Made by a program: the position numbers and the translations under genes. Under the pieces are notes generated by a model. It saw only the letters and a program-made list of their open reading frames with translations, ran no database searches and was not told the DNA's origin. Below, piece after piece: positions 30,303-40,343 of a stretch of DNA of 64,000 bases (positions are counted from its first letter, which is position 1; the number at the start of each line of letters is the position of its first letter). Source of the stretch: Sinorhizobium sp. BG8 (GTDB lineage Bacteria > Pseudomonadota > Alphaproteobacteria > Rhizobiales > Rhizobiaceae); NCBI RefSeq assembly GCF_016864555.1, contig NZ_CP044011.1:1407001-1471000 (forward strand). Direction: 5' to 3'.

Positions 30303-32144
30303 ATGTTTCAAGCGATCAAATCCTCAGTCGCATACCAGTACGTAGCCATGACGATCGCGCTCGTTTTCCTGAGTGCAGCGGTAATCGTCGGTGTGATGCA
30401 CTACAATCTCAGAAGCTACGTCCTGTCGGAAGCGGCGGACGATGCGCGCGAGGCCGCCCGCACCATGGCCGTGCTCTACGGGGCCGCGAACGAGGGGGCG
30501 AGGATCGATATTCAGGCCGGGCATCTCGGCGCCGTCGGCTCTGAAGCCATTCCGGAGTTCGCCGATCACGGTCTCGTCGATCGCACGGCGCAGGCGATCG
30601 ACGGTGTCGCGACCATCTTCACGAAACAGGGGGCCGATTACGTCCGCGTCTCCACAAACGTGAAGAAGGAAGACGGCAACCGGGCTATCGGCACGAAGCT
30701 TGCGGCGGATCATCCGGCCCAGGCCTCCCTGGCGACGGGAGAGGCCTATTTCGGCCCCGCCCAGCTTTTCGGCAAGGAATTCATGACCGGCTACTACCCG
30801 GTGAGGAATGCCAAGGGCGACAACGTGGGCATGCTCTTCGTCGGCATCCCCATGGAAGTCTACTTCCACAAGATCAATGACCTCCAGTTCCTCGCCATCG
30901 CCGCCGGCCTGGTTTCGATGGTGCTCTTCGGTTTCCTCGCTCTGGTGGCCATCCGCTATGCCGTCCGGCCGCTACGCGCGCTCATCGGCGCTGTGCACAG
31001 GATTGCAGACGGCAAGCTGGACACCGCAGTCCCAGGGCTGGAAAAGGCCAACGAATTCGGCCAGATCGCCCGCGCGTTGTCGGTCTTCCGGGAAAATGCC
31101 GCAAGGAAGATCGAGGTCGAACAGCAGGCAGCCGCCCGCAATGCCGAAGTCGAAGCCGAGCGCGCCTTGAGCGATGCCGAGAAGCGCGAGATCGACAGCC
31201 AGATCGAATTCGCCGTCGGCGAACTCGCCGCCGGCCTTGGCCGACTGGCGCAGGGCGATCTCTCGCAGGAGATCCGGACCCCGTTCGCCGGGCGCCTCGA
31301 AACGCTCCGCCAGGATTTCAACGCGTCGCTCGGACGCCTGCAGGATACGCTCGGGAGGATCCGGGCGAACGCCCATGCGATCCAGGACAACGGCACCCGC
31401 ATGCGCCACTCGGCGGAAGAGCTTTCGAAGCGCACCGAGTCCCAGGCCGCATCGCTGGAGGAAACGGCTGCGGCCGTCGAGGAGATCACGGTCACCGTCC
31501 GCTCCTCCGCCGACCGCGCGCATGAGGCCAACATGAAGGTCGCCGCGACCAAGAGGAGCGCCGATGACTCCGCCAATGTGGTGGCGAACGCGATTGCCGC
31601 CATGGGCAGGATCGAAGACGCTTCGCGCCAGATCGAGCAGATCATCGAGGTCATCGACGACATCGCCTTCCAGACCAATCTTCTCGCGCTCAACGCTGGC
31701 ATCGAGGCGGCGCGCGCGGGGGATGCCGGAAAGGGTTTCGCCGTCGTGGCGCAGGAGGTGCGGGAACTGGCGCAGCGGTCGGCGGAAGCGGCCCGTGAAA
31801 TCAAGGGCCTCATCGACAAGTCCACGCACGAGGTCGGCGCCGGCTCCGCGCTCGTGCAGGAGACCGGTGCGGTTCTGGCGGCCATCAGCAGCCAGATTGT
31901 TGCCATCAGCCAGCACGTCGAAACGATCGCTACCGGAAGCCGAGACCAGTCGGCCGCCCTTCAGGAGGTCAACGGTTCGGTCAACCAGATGGACCAGATG
32001 ACGCAGCAGAATGCGTCGATGGTGGAAGAAACGACGACCACGAGCCGCGAACTGGCCGGCAAGGCCGACGATCTCATGCGACTGATCGCGCAGTTCACCT
32101 TCGAGACCGCCGGCATGCCACACCAGTCACGGCGCGCCGCATAG
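30303..32144 (+). CDS. Methyl-accepting chemotaxis protein with Cache-type sensor
   Basis: 613 residues. Membrane segments at about 10-32 and 195-220 enclose a periplasmic domain of about 160 residues that looks like a single Cache domain ([24 protein letters not shown], in short GxAYFG...[11 protein letters not shown], then [13 protein letters not shown]). HAMP, a charged linker, a second HAMP-like unit and the signalling domain with the tip [19 protein letters not shown] follow. Such Cache domains often sense small organic acids, which is only a family tendency. Own leader and terminator. Confidence 0.93.
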   Translation: MFQAIKSSVAYQYVAMTIALVFLSAAVIVGVMHYNLRSYVLSEAADDAREAARTMAVLYGAANEGARIDIQAGHLGAVGSEAIPEFADHGLVDRTAQAIDGVATIFTKQGADYVRVSTNVKKEDGNRAIGTKLAADHPAQASLATGEAYFGPAQLFGKEFMTGYYPVRNAKGDNVGMLFVGIPMEVYFHKINDLQFLAIAAGLVSMVLFGFLALVAIRYAVRPLRALIGAVHRIADGKLDTAVPGLEKANEFGQIARALSVFRENAARKIEVEQQAAARNAEVEAERALSDAEKREIDSQIEFAVGELAAGLGRLAQGDLSQEIRTPFAGRLETLRQDFNASLGRLQDTLGRIRANAHAIQDNGTRMRHSAEELSKRTESQAASLEETAAAVEEITVTVRSSADRAHEANMKVAATKRSADDSANVVANAIAAMGRIEDASRQIEQIIEVIDDIAFQTNLLALNAGIEAARAGDAGKGFAVVAQEVRELAQRSAEAAREIKGLIDKSTHEVGAGSALVQETGAVLAAISSQIVAISQHVETIATGSRDQSAALQEVNGSVNQMDQMTQQNASMVEETTTTSRELAGKADDLMRLIAQFTFETAGMPHQSRRAA

Positions 32145-32182
32145 GTGCTTGCTGGCCCAGCCTTGCAGCAGAGGTAGAGAAG

Positions 32183-32216
32183 AAAGCCCGGCGCGAACGT
32201 GCCGGGCTTTTTCTTT
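32183..32216 (+). terminator. Rho-independent terminator after second mcp
   Basis: A 10-bp stem AAAGCCCGGC / GCCGGGCTTT with an 8-nt loop and a TTTCTTT tail, 38 bp after the mcp stop. Confidence 0.9.
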
Positions 32217-32324
32217 GTCGTATTGCCGGGGCATGACTTCCGGAAGAGGAAGCCGGCTTCGGGCAGCCTGCATGAGAACGATGCTCCCATGCGCGCAAGG
32301 CGAACCTGTTGAGCAGCCAAAGCC

Positions 32325-32474
32325 TCAGGCGGAAAGTCGCCTCACGAGTATACGGCTTGCCCGACCGAGCCGTGCCAATAGTCGGGGGCGGGCCGCTTGC
32401 GCGCCCGGACGGTGTTTGCGCCTGTCCTTCGCCAGCATGTCGAAGAGTAGTGCCATGCACATCATGTCCTGCAT
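32325..32474 (-). CDS. Small basic protein (hypothetical)
   Basis: 49 residues. The support is the ribosome site: GGAGG five bases before the ATG at 32474. The product starts MQDMMCMALLFDMLAKDRR and continues strongly basic (RLLARLGRASRILVRRL), possibly an amphipathic helix. It lies alone between an mcp and a LysR gene in an otherwise gene-free 415-bp gap and diverges from the LysR gene. I recognise no family. Confidence 0.5.
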   Translation of the reverse strand: MQDMMCMALLFDMLAKDRRKHRPGAQAARPRLLARLGRASRILVRRLSA

Positions 32475-32630
32475 CGTGACCTCCAGGGACAAAGCGGCGG
32501 CCACGGCGCCTGCTTGGGCCGCACCGGCTTTGAAAGGTTGGGAATGACGGCCGGGCCGCCTGAACAGCAAGAAGCTTATTCCGCAAAAAATGATGTGCAA
32601 ACGCAAGAAATCGCCTTATGTTTTTCATTT

Positions 32631-33506
32631 ATGAAAGACATCGATTGGGATGCTTACAGGACCTTTCTTGCCGTCGCGAGCCATGGAGGCCTGACGGGAG
32701 CCGCCCAGGCGAGCGGTCTCAGCCCGGCGACGGTCGGCCGGCGCGTGCTTGATCTGGAGCAGGAGATCGGCAAGCAGCTGTTCATTCGTAACCAGACCGG
32801 CTATCGCCTGAACCCGGACGGCCAGGCGCTTTTCGAGCAGCTTCAGGAGATGGAGGCCGCGGCCCGCAAGGTCGAGGACTGGCGACAACGTGCGCGCGGC
32901 TCCAGCGTCGTCCGGCTGCATGCCGGCACGTGGATCACCTGGCTCATCTGCGAGAACATTGCGGCCATCTGGGTCGACCAGGACGATTTCACGCTCGACA
33001 TGTCTGTCACGGAGCGGCGTGCGACCCTCTCGCACCGGTCAAGCGACGTCGGCGTTCGCGCCGTTGCTCCCGAGGAGCCCCACCTTGCCCTGCGCAAGGC
33101 GGGGGAGGTGGCATACGCGGCCTATCGCCAGCGCAACGCGCCGCCCTCGCGCGCCTTCCGCTGGCTGGCGGTGGCACAGGAAGATGCGATCTCTCCCTAT
33201 CTTCGTTGGCCATATGAGCACAGGGCGGAAGACGTAGGCCTTGTCGTCAGTCGCCCGCGCTCGCTGCTCGATCTGGCGCGATCCGGTGCTGGCATTGCGG
33301 TTCTGCCGTGCTTCGTCGGTGATCTCGATCCGACACTCGAACGGGCCGGTGGAGAAATCCGGGCCCTGCGTCATGAACAGTGGATCGTGACCAATACGGA
33401 GGATCGGCACAGAAGGGATATCCGCACCGTGTCGGAGCGCCTGTTCAAGCTGGTGAAGAGCCACGCGGACCTCTTCGCGGGCCGCCGTGCGAACCGCAGC
33501 GGCTGA
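32631..33506 (+). CDS. LysR-family transcriptional regulator
   Basis: 291 residues: N-terminal winged helix (FLAVASHGGLTGAAQASGLSPATVGRRV, with helix-turn-helix at about residues 17-40) and a LysR substrate-binding domain with the usual ARSGAGIAVLPCFVGD motif near residue 225. Start at ATG 32631 as it gives the normal LysR N-terminus; the longer frame does not. The target is unknown: no divergent enzyme gene, only a small 49-codon frame. Confidence 0.87.
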   Translation: MKDIDWDAYRTFLAVASHGGLTGAAQASGLSPATVGRRVLDLEQEIGKQLFIRNQTGYRLNPDGQALFEQLQEMEAAARKVEDWRQRARGSSVVRLHAGTWITWLICENIAAIWVDQDDFTLDMSVTERRATLSHRSSDVGVRAVAPEEPHLALRKAGEVAYAAYRQRNAPPSRAFRWLAVAQEDAISPYLRWPYEHRAEDVGLVVSRPRSLLDLARSGAGIAVLPCFVGDLDPTLERAGGEIRALRHEQWIVTNTEDRHRRDIRTVSERLFKLVKSHADLFAGRRANRSG

Positions 33507-33513
33507 ATACGCA

Positions 33514-33538
33514 AAGACCCGGCGGGAGGCCGGGTCTT
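33514..33538. terminator. Bidirectional terminator LysR / aceA cluster
   Basis: A 10-bp stem AAGACCCGGC / GCCGGGTCTT with a GGGAG loop, 7 bp after the LysR stop and 30 bp beyond the last gene of the leftward cluster. Confidence 0.85.
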
Positions 33539-33567
33539 CATTCTCGTATCCTGTCCGGGCTATGCGG

Positions 33568-33669
33568 TTAGCCGCGGGCCTTCGCCTGCACCGTTGCAAG
33601 TCGCCGCTGCATCCGCTGCATCGCCGTCGTGGCTGCGATTGCGCAGAAGACGCCCAGAAGCGCGACCAT
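33568..33669 (-). CDS. 33-residue membrane microprotein, coupled to upstream gene
   Basis: Starts at the ATG at 33669, which overlaps the stop of the 79-residue gene as ATGA. Product: MVALLGVFCAIAATTAMQRM, then a short basic tail (QRRLATVQAKARG), so one membrane segment with positive residues after it. The overlap is the main evidence that it is translated. No family recognised. Confidence 0.55.
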   Translation of the reverse strand: MVALLGVFCAIAATTAMQRMQRRLATVQAKARG

Positions 33670-33908
33670 CACGCGCGTCCCTGGGTGACGATGACGGGGA
33701 TCATCAGGTCGCCCCAGTTGCCGGTGCCGCCGTGGTGGCGGGCCGAGCGCACGAGCTCCACCGAAATTCCGGCCTCGACCGCCTTCATGACGGATTGGTT
33801 CAGGCGATGGAGATCGTTTGCCAGCATGCGGATCATGGCCTGCTGGTCGGGTGTCATCGCCGACGACTGTTCCTCTGCCCGCTCCTTGACGCGTGAGATC
33901 GATGTCAT
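33669..33908 (-). CDS. Conserved hypothetical small protein
   Basis: 79 residues, soluble. An N-terminal helical half (LANDLHRLNQSVMKAVEAGISVELVRS) is followed by a conserved-looking ending, HHGGTGNWGDLMIPVIVTQGR. GGAGA lies 6 bp upstream of the ATG. It is 75 bp downstream of aceA on the same strand, so it is probably cotranscribed with the glyoxylate-shunt gene; its role is unknown. Confidence 0.65.
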   Translation of the reverse strand: MTSISRVKERAEEQSSAMTPDQQAMIRMLANDLHRLNQSVMKAVEAGISVELVRSARHHGGTGNWGDLMIPVIVTQGRA

Positions 33909-33983
33909 GGTATTTCTCCTCTCTCGGGGTTCTTGAATTCCGGTCCTCCCTTCCGCTCCGCAGAGGTGAAGGGAGGCAGTCTG

Positions 33984-35273
33984 TTACTCCGCGGCGGGGC
34001 GGAACTGGTCGTGTTCGGTCGATTCCTTCATGGCGGTCGTCGAAGACCGTCCGCCGGTAATCGTCATTGATACGGCATCGAAATAGCCGGTGCCGACCTC
34101 GCGCTGGTGCTTGGTCGCGGTGTACCCGTTTGCCTCGGCATCGAACTCCGCCTGCTGCAGTTCGGAATAGGCGGCCATCTGGCGGTCCTTGTAGCCGCGG
34201 GCGAGTTCGAACATGCCGTAGTTCAGCTGGTGGAAGCCGGCGAGCGTGATGAACTGGAATTTGTAGCCCATCGCACCCAGCTCCCGCTGGAACTTGGCAA
34301 TCGTCGCGTCGTCCAGGTTCTTCTTCCAGTTGAACGACGGCGAGCAGTTGTAGGCGAGCAGCTTGCCTGGATGCGCCTTGTGTACCGCTTCCGCGAACCT
34401 GCGTGCCTGTTCCAGATCGGGCTTGGAGGTCTCCATCCAGATCAGGTCGCAATGGGGTGCGTAGGCGATCGCCCGGGCGATGCAGGGCTCGATCCCGTTC
34501 CTCACTTGGTAGAAGCCTTCCGCCGTGCGTCCCGCCTCATGATCGACGAAGGGCTGATCGCGCTCGTCGATATCGGACGTCAGAAGCTTTGCGGCCTCGG
34601 CGTCGGTACGGGCGATGACCAGCGTCGGCGTGCCCATGACGTCGGCGGCGAGCCGGGCGGCGTCGAGGTTGCGGATATGGGCCGCCGTCGGGATCAGCAC
34701 CTTGCCGCCGAGATGGCCGCATTTCTTCTCAGAAGCCAGCTGGTCTTCGTAGTGGACGCCGGCGGCACCTGCCTCGATGAAGGCCTTCATGATCTCGAAG
34801 GCGTTGAGCGGTCCCCCGAAGCCTGCCTCCGCGTCGGCGACGATCGGCGCGAACCAGGTCTCGACCGAGAGACCCTTGCCTTCCTGCGTTTCGATCTGGT
34901 CGGCGCGTTGCAGGGTCCGGTTGATGCGCTTGGCAAGCTCCGGCGCGGCATTCGCGGGATAGAGCGACTGGTCGGGATACATTGCGGAGGCGGTGTTTGC
35001 GTCTGCCGCAACCTGCCAGCCGGAGAGATAGATCGCCTTCAAGCCGGCGCGCACCATCTGCATGGCCTGGTTGCCGGAAAGCGCGCCGAGCGCATTGACG
35101 AAGTCCTCCTCGTGGATGAGCTTCCACAGCCGGTTTGCGCCCATCTCTGCCAGCGAATGGCGGATCTCGACCGAGCCGCGCAGCCGCTTGACGTCTTCGG
35201 CCGTGTAGGGACGTTCGATCCCGTCAAAGCGGCCCTGCGGTGCGGTGGGAACGAGATTGTAAAAGTCAGTCAC
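33984..35273 (-). CDS. aceA: Isocitrate lyase AceA
   Basis: 429 residues; splits isocitrate to glyoxylate and succinate for growth on acetate, fatty acids and acetoacetate. The catalytic loop [14 protein letters not shown] with the active Cys, FNWKKNLDD, and [11 protein letters not shown] are all intact. Start choice: GGAGG sits 5 bp before the GTG at 35273, giving the standard TDFYNLVP N-terminus; the upstream ATG at 35285 lacks such a site, and the still longer frame runs into the promoter region. Confidence 0.95.
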   Translation of the reverse strand: MTDFYNLVPTAPQGRFDGIERPYTAEDVKRLRGSVEIRHSLAEMGANRLWKLIHEEDFVNALGALSGNQAMQMVRAGLKAIYLSGWQVAADANTASAMYPDQSLYPANAAPELAKRINRTLQRADQIETQEGKGLSVETWFAPIVADAEAGFGGPLNAFEIMKAFIEAGAAGVHYEDQLASEKKCGHLGGKVLIPTAAHIRNLDAARLAADVMGTPTLVIARTDAEAAKLLTSDIDERDQPFVDHEAGRTAEGFYQVRNGIEPCIARAIAYAPHCDLIWMETSKPDLEQARRFAEAVHKAHPGKLLAYNCSPSFNWKKNLDDATIAKFQRELGAMGYKFQFITLAGFHQLNYGMFELARGYKDRQMAAYSELQQAEFDAEANGYTATKHQREVGTGYFDAVSMTITGGRSSTTAMKESTEHDQFRPAAE

Positions 35274-35341
35274 ACTATCCTCCATCTGTTTTCTGTCGCA
35301 GTCTGTGGCGCATCGCGCCGTAACCTGTTTGATGTGACAAT

Positions 35342-35456
35342 ATTTACAGTGCGCCGCAAAAACGGTCGAGAAAATACTGTAAATCCCGATGATGAAAGAG
35401 GTTATGCTGTGTTGTGTTTGACAAACGTGCGGTGTAAATTTGTAAAAACTGTAAAT
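35342..35456. promoter_or_regulatory. Repeated ACTGTAAAT sites between aceA and its likely regulator
   Basis: ATTTACAGT at 35342-35350, ACTGTAAAT at 35376-35384 and ACTGTAAAT at 35448-35456, plus a partial GGTGTAAAT at 35431-35439. The first two face each other 25 bp apart; the third lies next to the rightward gene. This is the pattern expected for a regulator that controls both aceA and itself. The protein encoded at 35503 is the natural candidate. Confidence 0.6.
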
Positions 35457-35502
35457 AGTCGATCGCACGCGAAAGCAGTCGATTTGTGTCAAAGGATTGA
35501 CA

Positions 35503-36918
35503 ATGGCGGAGAGCAAGATATTTGCCGGACCCAAGGTTCGCCGGATCCGCAACGGCCTCGGTCTCACGCAGACCGCCATGGCCGAGGCGCTGTCGATTTC
35601 GCCGTCCTATCTCAATCTGATCGAACGCAACCAGCGTCCGCTGACAGTCCAGCTCTTGCTGCGCCTCGCCTCGGTCTACAAGGTTGATCTCGAGGGCCTG
35701 CAGGGGGAAAGCTCGGGAAGTGCCCGGCAGCTGCGTGAGGTCTTCGCCGATCCGCTTCTTGCCGGTGAGGTTCCTGCCGACCAGGAACTGGTGGAGGCCG
35801 CCGATGCGGCTCCCAATGTAACCGCGGGCATTCTCAAGCTCTATCGCGCCTACCGGGAACAGACGGAGCGTTTGTCGGATCTCGCCGATCTGCTCGCGCG
35901 CGAAGGCCATGCGACCTCGATTTCAGCGGCGCGCCTGCCAATGGACGAGGTGCGCGAGACGCTGGAGCAGCGGCCGAACTATTTTGCCGCGATCGAGGAG
36001 GCCGCCGAGCGCTTCCACGCCACGCTCGCACCGGGCGATGACCTCGCAGGCGCAATCAAGGCCTGGCTGAAGAAGGAGCACGGTGTCGTCGTGCGCCTGC
36101 TGCCGGTCCATGCCATGCCGGGCCTGCGCCGCCGCTTCGACCGCCATTCCATGCGCCTGTTCCTGTCCGAGCGCCTCTCTCCTTATGACCAGCTGCGCGA
36201 GATCGCCATGGAATCTGTGCAGATCGCGCTGCAGGACGAGATTTTCGCCGAACTCGACGCGCTTTCACTTTCCAGCGCCGAGGCGCGCCGTATCGCCCGT
36301 TTCGAACTGGCCCGCTACGCGGCTCATGCGCTCATGATGCCCTATGAACCCTTTCTGGCTGCAGCCCAGCGCTCGCGATACGATGTGGACATACTTCGCT
36401 CCCGCTTCAGCGTCTCGTGGGAGCAGGCGGCAAACCGCCTGACCATGCTGCAGAAGCCCGGTCAGTCAGGTGTTCCCTTTTTCATGCTGGAAGTGGATAG
36501 CGCCGGCAACCGCTTTCGCCGTGCGGGCGCCCAGGGCTTTCCGGCCGCGCGTTTCGGGGGCGGCTGTCCCAAGCTCAACGTCCACGCCGCATTCGCCCAG
36601 CCGGGGCAGGTCCTCGTGGACTGGGTGGAAATGCCTGATGGTTCGGAATTCCTCGCGGTCTCCCGCACGCTTGAAGGTCCCCAGGCCGCTTTTGGTGAAA
36701 GGGTCCGCCGGACCGCCTTGCTCCTTGCCTGCGATGCCGCGATTGCCGGGGAAACCGTCTACGGCTCATCCGCGGGAAAAGTAACCGCGGTTGCGATCGG
36801 AGCCGCTTGCCGCCTCTGTGAGCGACAGGGCTGCCTGGCGCGCGCGGAGCCTCCGCTCACGCGACCGCTCGGCCTGGATGAAATGGTGTCCGGACTGAGC
36901 CTGTTCGACTTCCAATGA
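35503..36918 (+). CDS. Short-chain fatty-acid type transcriptional regulator (RamB/ScfR-like)
   Basis: 471 residues: an XRE helix-turn-helix ([20 protein letters not shown], with [16 protein letters not shown] as recognition part, residues 12-45), a central IrrE/ImmA-like region, and a C-terminal DUF2083/ScfR domain with cysteines in GGGCPKLN and [16 protein letters not shown]. Proteins of this kind regulate acetate and glyoxylate genes in actinobacteria and propionate/acetate genes in proteobacteria. Start at ATG 35503 (AAAGGA upstream). It diverges from aceA. Confidence 0.85.
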   Translation: MAESKIFAGPKVRRIRNGLGLTQTAMAEALSISPSYLNLIERNQRPLTVQLLLRLASVYKVDLEGLQGESSGSARQLREVFADPLLAGEVPADQELVEAADAAPNVTAGILKLYRAYREQTERLSDLADLLAREGHATSISAARLPMDEVRETLEQRPNYFAAIEEAAERFHATLAPGDDLAGAIKAWLKKEHGVVVRLLPVHAMPGLRRRFDRHSMRLFLSERLSPYDQLREIAMESVQIALQDEIFAELDALSLSSAEARRIARFELARYAAHALMMPYEPFLAAAQRSRYDVDILRSRFSVSWEQAANRLTMLQKPGQSGVPFFMLEVDSAGNRFRRAGAQGFPAARFGGGCPKLNVHAAFAQPGQVLVDWVEMPDGSEFLAVSRTLEGPQAAFGERVRRTALLLACDAAIAGETVYGSSAGKVTAVAIGAACRLCERQGCLARAEPPLTRPLGLDEMVSGLSLFDFQ

Positions 36919-37102
36919 GCTATGCTTGATTTTCCCTTACCAAAGCCATCTGGATATGATAGGAATTGAAAAAATGTGATACCAATTGATCTGTATTGCA
37001 TTGCAGAATGACGCTTGTCCGGGGGTAAAAAAACTCCATAATCGAGGGAACCCCGCTAAGTGGAACAACCGAGGCAAGAAATCAAAACTGGGAGCATAAT
37101 GA

Positions 37103-38203
37103 ATGAAAAGACGTAATTTTCTGGCCGCCACTGCCGTGTTCGCGTTGAGCGGTCTTGTAAGTGCGCAGGCATTCGCAGAAGACAAGGTCGTCAACGTCTA
37201 CAACTGGTCAGACTATATCGACGAGTCCATCCTAGAGGATTTCACCAAGGAAACCGGCATCAAGGTCGTTTACGACGTCTTCGACTCGAACGAGACGTTG
37301 GAAACCAAGCTGCTTGCCGGTGGTAGTGGATACGACGTCGTCGTTCCTACGGCGAACTTCCTCCAGCGCCAGATCCAGGCGGGCGTTTTCCAGAAGCTCG
37401 ACAAGTCGAAGCTGCCTAACCTCTCCAACATGTGGGACGAGATCTCTACGCGGGTCGCCACCTACGATCCGGGTAACGAATACGCGATCGACTACATGTG
37501 GGGTACCACGGGCGTCGGCTACAACGTGAAAAAAGCCAAGGAAATCCTCGGGACCGACGCGGCTCCGGGATGGGAGGCCATCTTCAACCCGGAGATCGCA
37601 GCCAAGTTCAAGGACTGCGGCATCTACGTACTGGACACGCCGGAGGAAGTCGTGCCGGCTGCCTTGAACTATCTCGGGCTGGACCCCAACAGCAAAAGCC
37701 CCGACGACCTGAACAAGGCGAGCGATCTTCTGATGAGCGTTCGTCCGTTCATCCGCAAGTTCCACTCTTCCGAATACATCAACGCCCTTGCAAACGGCGA
37801 CATCTGCCTGGCTCTTGGCTGGTCGGGTGACATCCTTCAGGCCCGCGATCGGGCGAAAGAGGCAGGTTCTGGCGTTGAGGTGAACTATTCGATCCCGGAT
37901 ACGGGCGCCCTGATGTGGTTCGATATGATGGCGATCCCGAAGGATGCGCCGCATGTCGAGGAGGCTCACGTCTTCCTCAACTACATCATGAAGCCGGAAG
38001 TCATTGCCAAGGCGTCGAACTACGTATTCTACGCCAACGGCAACAAGGCGTCGCAGCAGTTCATCGACAAGGCCGTGCTGGAGGATCCGGCGATCTATCC
38101 GCCGGAGGCGGCCGTGGCAAAGCTTTACACCAAGTTGCCCTATGACCCGAAGACGCAGCGGCTCGTGACCCGCATATGGACAAAGGTCGTCACCGGCCAG
38201 TAA
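37103..38203 (+). CDS. potF: Polyamine ABC transporter substrate-binding protein PotF
   Basis: 366 residues, periplasmic. Signal peptide MKRRNFLAATAVFALSGLVSA then AFAEDK; the family start VVNVYNWSDYIDESILEDF is diagnostic for PotF/PotD, which bind putrescine or spermidine. Later DTGALMWFDMMAIP also fits. It heads potFGHI and is separated from potG by a hairpin. The neighbouring puuAB genes point to putrescine as a probable ligand. Confidence 0.92.
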   Translation: MKRRNFLAATAVFALSGLVSAQAFAEDKVVNVYNWSDYIDESILEDFTKETGIKVVYDVFDSNETLETKLLAGGSGYDVVVPTANFLQRQIQAGVFQKLDKSKLPNLSNMWDEISTRVATYDPGNEYAIDYMWGTTGVGYNVKKAKEILGTDAAPGWEAIFNPEIAAKFKDCGIYVLDTPEEVVPAALNYLGLDPNSKSPDDLNKASDLLMSVRPFIRKFHSSEYINALANGDICLALGWSGDILQARDRAKEAGSGVEVNYSIPDTGALMWFDMMAIPKDAPHVEEAHVFLNYIMKPEVIAKASNYVFYANGNKASQQFIDKAVLEDPAIYPPEAAVAKLYTKLPYDPKTQRLVTRIWTKVVTGQ

Positions 38204-38215
38204 TCCCAGAGTTCG

Positions 38216-38246
38216 AATTGCCCGGAACGCTCTTCCGGGCAATTTT
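38216..38246 (+). terminator. Intercistronic hairpin potF/potG
   Basis: A 12-bp stem AATTGCCCGGAA / TTCCGGGCAATT with a 5-nt loop and TTTTC after it, 12 bp past the potF stop. Probably partial termination or 3'-end protection. Confidence 0.82.
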
Positions 38247-38281
38247 CTGTCGCATGCCAAGAACAATATTTGGGGAACGGT

Positions 38282-39424
38282 ATGAAATCTCTCGGCAGTA
38301 TCCGGCGGTCGTTCGCGCCCTGGACGGACCCAAGCGCTAAGCCATTCATTTCATTCAAGAACATAACCAAGAAATTTGGCGATTTCACCGCCGTCGACGA
38401 TCTGACGCTCGACATCTACCACCGTGAGTTCTTCGCGCTCCTCGGCGCGTCGGGTTGCGGAAAATCGACGCTGCTGCGCATGCTCGCCGGCTTCGAGCGG
38501 CCGACCTCGGGAGAGATCATACTCGACGGTCAGAACATCGCGGACATCCCGCCCTACAAGCGGCCCGTGAACATGATGTTCCAGTCCTATGCCCTCTTTC
38601 CCCACATGACGGTGGAGGGCAACATCGGCTTCGGCCTGCGCCAGGACGGCATGCCCAAGCCGGAGATCGCCGAGCGCGTCGCGCAGATGCTGAAGCTCGT
38701 CAAGCTCGAGCAGTTCGCAAAGCGCAAGCCGCATCAGCTTTCCGGCGGTCAGCGGCAGCGCGTGGCGCTCGCCCGCTCGCTCGCGAAGCGCCCGAAGGTG
38801 CTGCTCCTCGACGAGCCCCTCGGTGCGCTCGACAAGAAGCTGCGCGAGGAAACGCAGTTTGAACTCATGGACCTGCAGCAGGAGCTCGGGCTCACCTTCG
38901 TCATCGTCACGCACGACCAGGAAGAAGCCATGACGATGGCGGACCGCATCGCCGTCATGAGCCACGGCAAGGTCATCCAGGTGGCGACACCGGCGGAAAT
39001 CTACGAGGCGCCCAATTCCCGTTTCGTTGCCGACTTCATCGGCGATGTGAACATCCTGGAAGGCAAGGTCGTCGCGAACGGTGACGGCAAGGTCGAGATC
39101 GCGACCCAGGACGGCTTCACCGTCCGGGCGACAAGCTCTTCCGCGCCGCCTGCAGGAGCGAGCGCCGGCTTCGCAGTGAGGCCGGAGAAGCTCAGGGTCA
39201 GCCGGTCCGCCCCGGCCGACGGATCGCGCAACGCGACGACAGGCGAGATCTGGGACATCGGATATCTCGGCGACATGACCGTTTTCCACGTCAAGCTCGA
39301 CAGCGGCAAGGTGGTCAAGGCCTCCATGCTCAATGCCCAGCGCGAGGTCGAGGATCCGATCGCCTACGATGACAAGGTCTGGGTTTCCTTCGCGGAGACC
39401 GCTGGCGTCGTGTTGAAGGATTGA
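38282..39424 (+). CDS. potG: Polyamine ABC transporter ATPase PotG
   Basis: 380 residues. Walker A GASGCGKST, signature LSGGQRQRVALARS, Walker B VLLLDEPLGALDKK, and VTHDQEEAM are intact, with a C-terminal TOBE domain (FAVRPEKLRVS). Start at the ATG at 38282 with GGGG upstream, rather than the TTG four codons earlier. It drives PotFHI uptake. Confidence 0.93.
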   Translation: MKSLGSIRRSFAPWTDPSAKPFISFKNITKKFGDFTAVDDLTLDIYHREFFALLGASGCGKSTLLRMLAGFERPTSGEIILDGQNIADIPPYKRPVNMMFQSYALFPHMTVEGNIGFGLRQDGMPKPEIAERVAQMLKLVKLEQFAKRKPHQLSGGQRQRVALARSLAKRPKVLLLDEPLGALDKKLREETQFELMDLQQELGLTFVIVTHDQEEAMTMADRIAVMSHGKVIQVATPAEIYEAPNSRFVADFIGDVNILEGKVVANGDGKVEIATQDGFTVRATSSSAPPAGASAGFAVRPEKLRVSRSAPADGSRNATTGEIWDIGYLGDMTVFHVKLDSGKVVKASMLNAQREVEDPIAYDDKVWVSFAETAGVVLKD

Positions 39425-39428
39425 GCCC

Positions 39429-40340
39429 ATGCGCAGGATCGGCAACGCCATCTCCAGCCGCCTGGTCATCCTCGTCCCCTACGCCTGGCTGATCATCTTC
39501 TTCCTGATACCGTTCTTCATCGTCTTCCGCATTTCGCTCTCCACGACCGCGATATCGCAGCCGCCCTACGAGCCGGTTTTTGCTTTCGCCGATGGAATTG
39601 CGGGATCGATCGAGAAGCTCAGGCAACTGACGTTCGACAATTTCGTGTGGCTGACGGAGGATGCGCTTTACTTCAACGCCTACATCTCCAGCCTGTGGAT
39701 CGCCGCACTGTCGACGCTCTTCGCGCTGCTGATCGGATATCCGATCGCCTATGGCATGGCGCAGGCGCCCCGCACCTTGCGGCCAACCCTGCTGATGCTG
39801 GTGATCCTGCCGTTCTGGACGAGCTTCCTGATCCGTGTCTATGCATGGATCGCCATTCTCAAGCCCGAGGGAATGCTCAATCAGTGGCTGATGTGGCTCG
39901 GCGTGATCGACGAACCGCTGATCATCCTCAACACGAACACGGCGATCTACATCGGCATCGTCTACTCCTATCTGCCCTTCATGGTGTTGCCGATCTATTC
40001 CGCACTGGAGAAGATGGACCACACGCTGGTGGAAGCTGCGGAAGATCTCGGCTGCCCGCCGCTCGCCGCCTTCTGGAAAGTGACCTTTCCGCTGTCCCTC
40101 GCGGGCGTGGTGGCCGGGTGCATGCTCGTTTTCATCCCCGCGGTGGGCGAGTTCGTGATTCCCGATCTTCTGGGCGGCTCCGAGACGCTGATGATCGGCA
40201 AGACGCTCTGGAACGAGTTCAACGCGAACCGGGATTGGCCGGTGTCGGCGGCAGTCGCGACGATCCTGCTGCTCATCCTGGTGGTGCCGATCGTGTTCTT
40301 CCAGAATGTCCAGGCCAAAGCCGACGAGCAGGGGAGGTAG
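39429..40340 (+). CDS. potH: Polyamine ABC transporter permease PotH
   Basis: 303 residues, six membrane helices, PotB/PotH type. The cytoplasmic EAA loop reads LVEAAEDLGCPPLAAFWKV. It starts 4 bp after potG and ends 3 bp before potI, so the unit is one operon. Confidence 0.92.
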   Translation: MRRIGNAISSRLVILVPYAWLIIFFLIPFFIVFRISLSTTAISQPPYEPVFAFADGIAGSIEKLRQLTFDNFVWLTEDALYFNAYISSLWIAALSTLFALLIGYPIAYGMAQAPRTLRPTLLMLVILPFWTSFLIRVYAWIAILKPEGMLNQWLMWLGVIDEPLIILNTNTAIYIGIVYSYLPFMVLPIYSALEKMDHTLVEAAEDLGCPPLAAFWKVTFPLSLAGVVAGCMLVFIPAVGEFVIPDLLGGSETLMIGKTLWNEFNANRDWPVSAAVATILLLILVVPIVFFQNVQAKADEQGR

Positions 40341-40343
40341 GCC

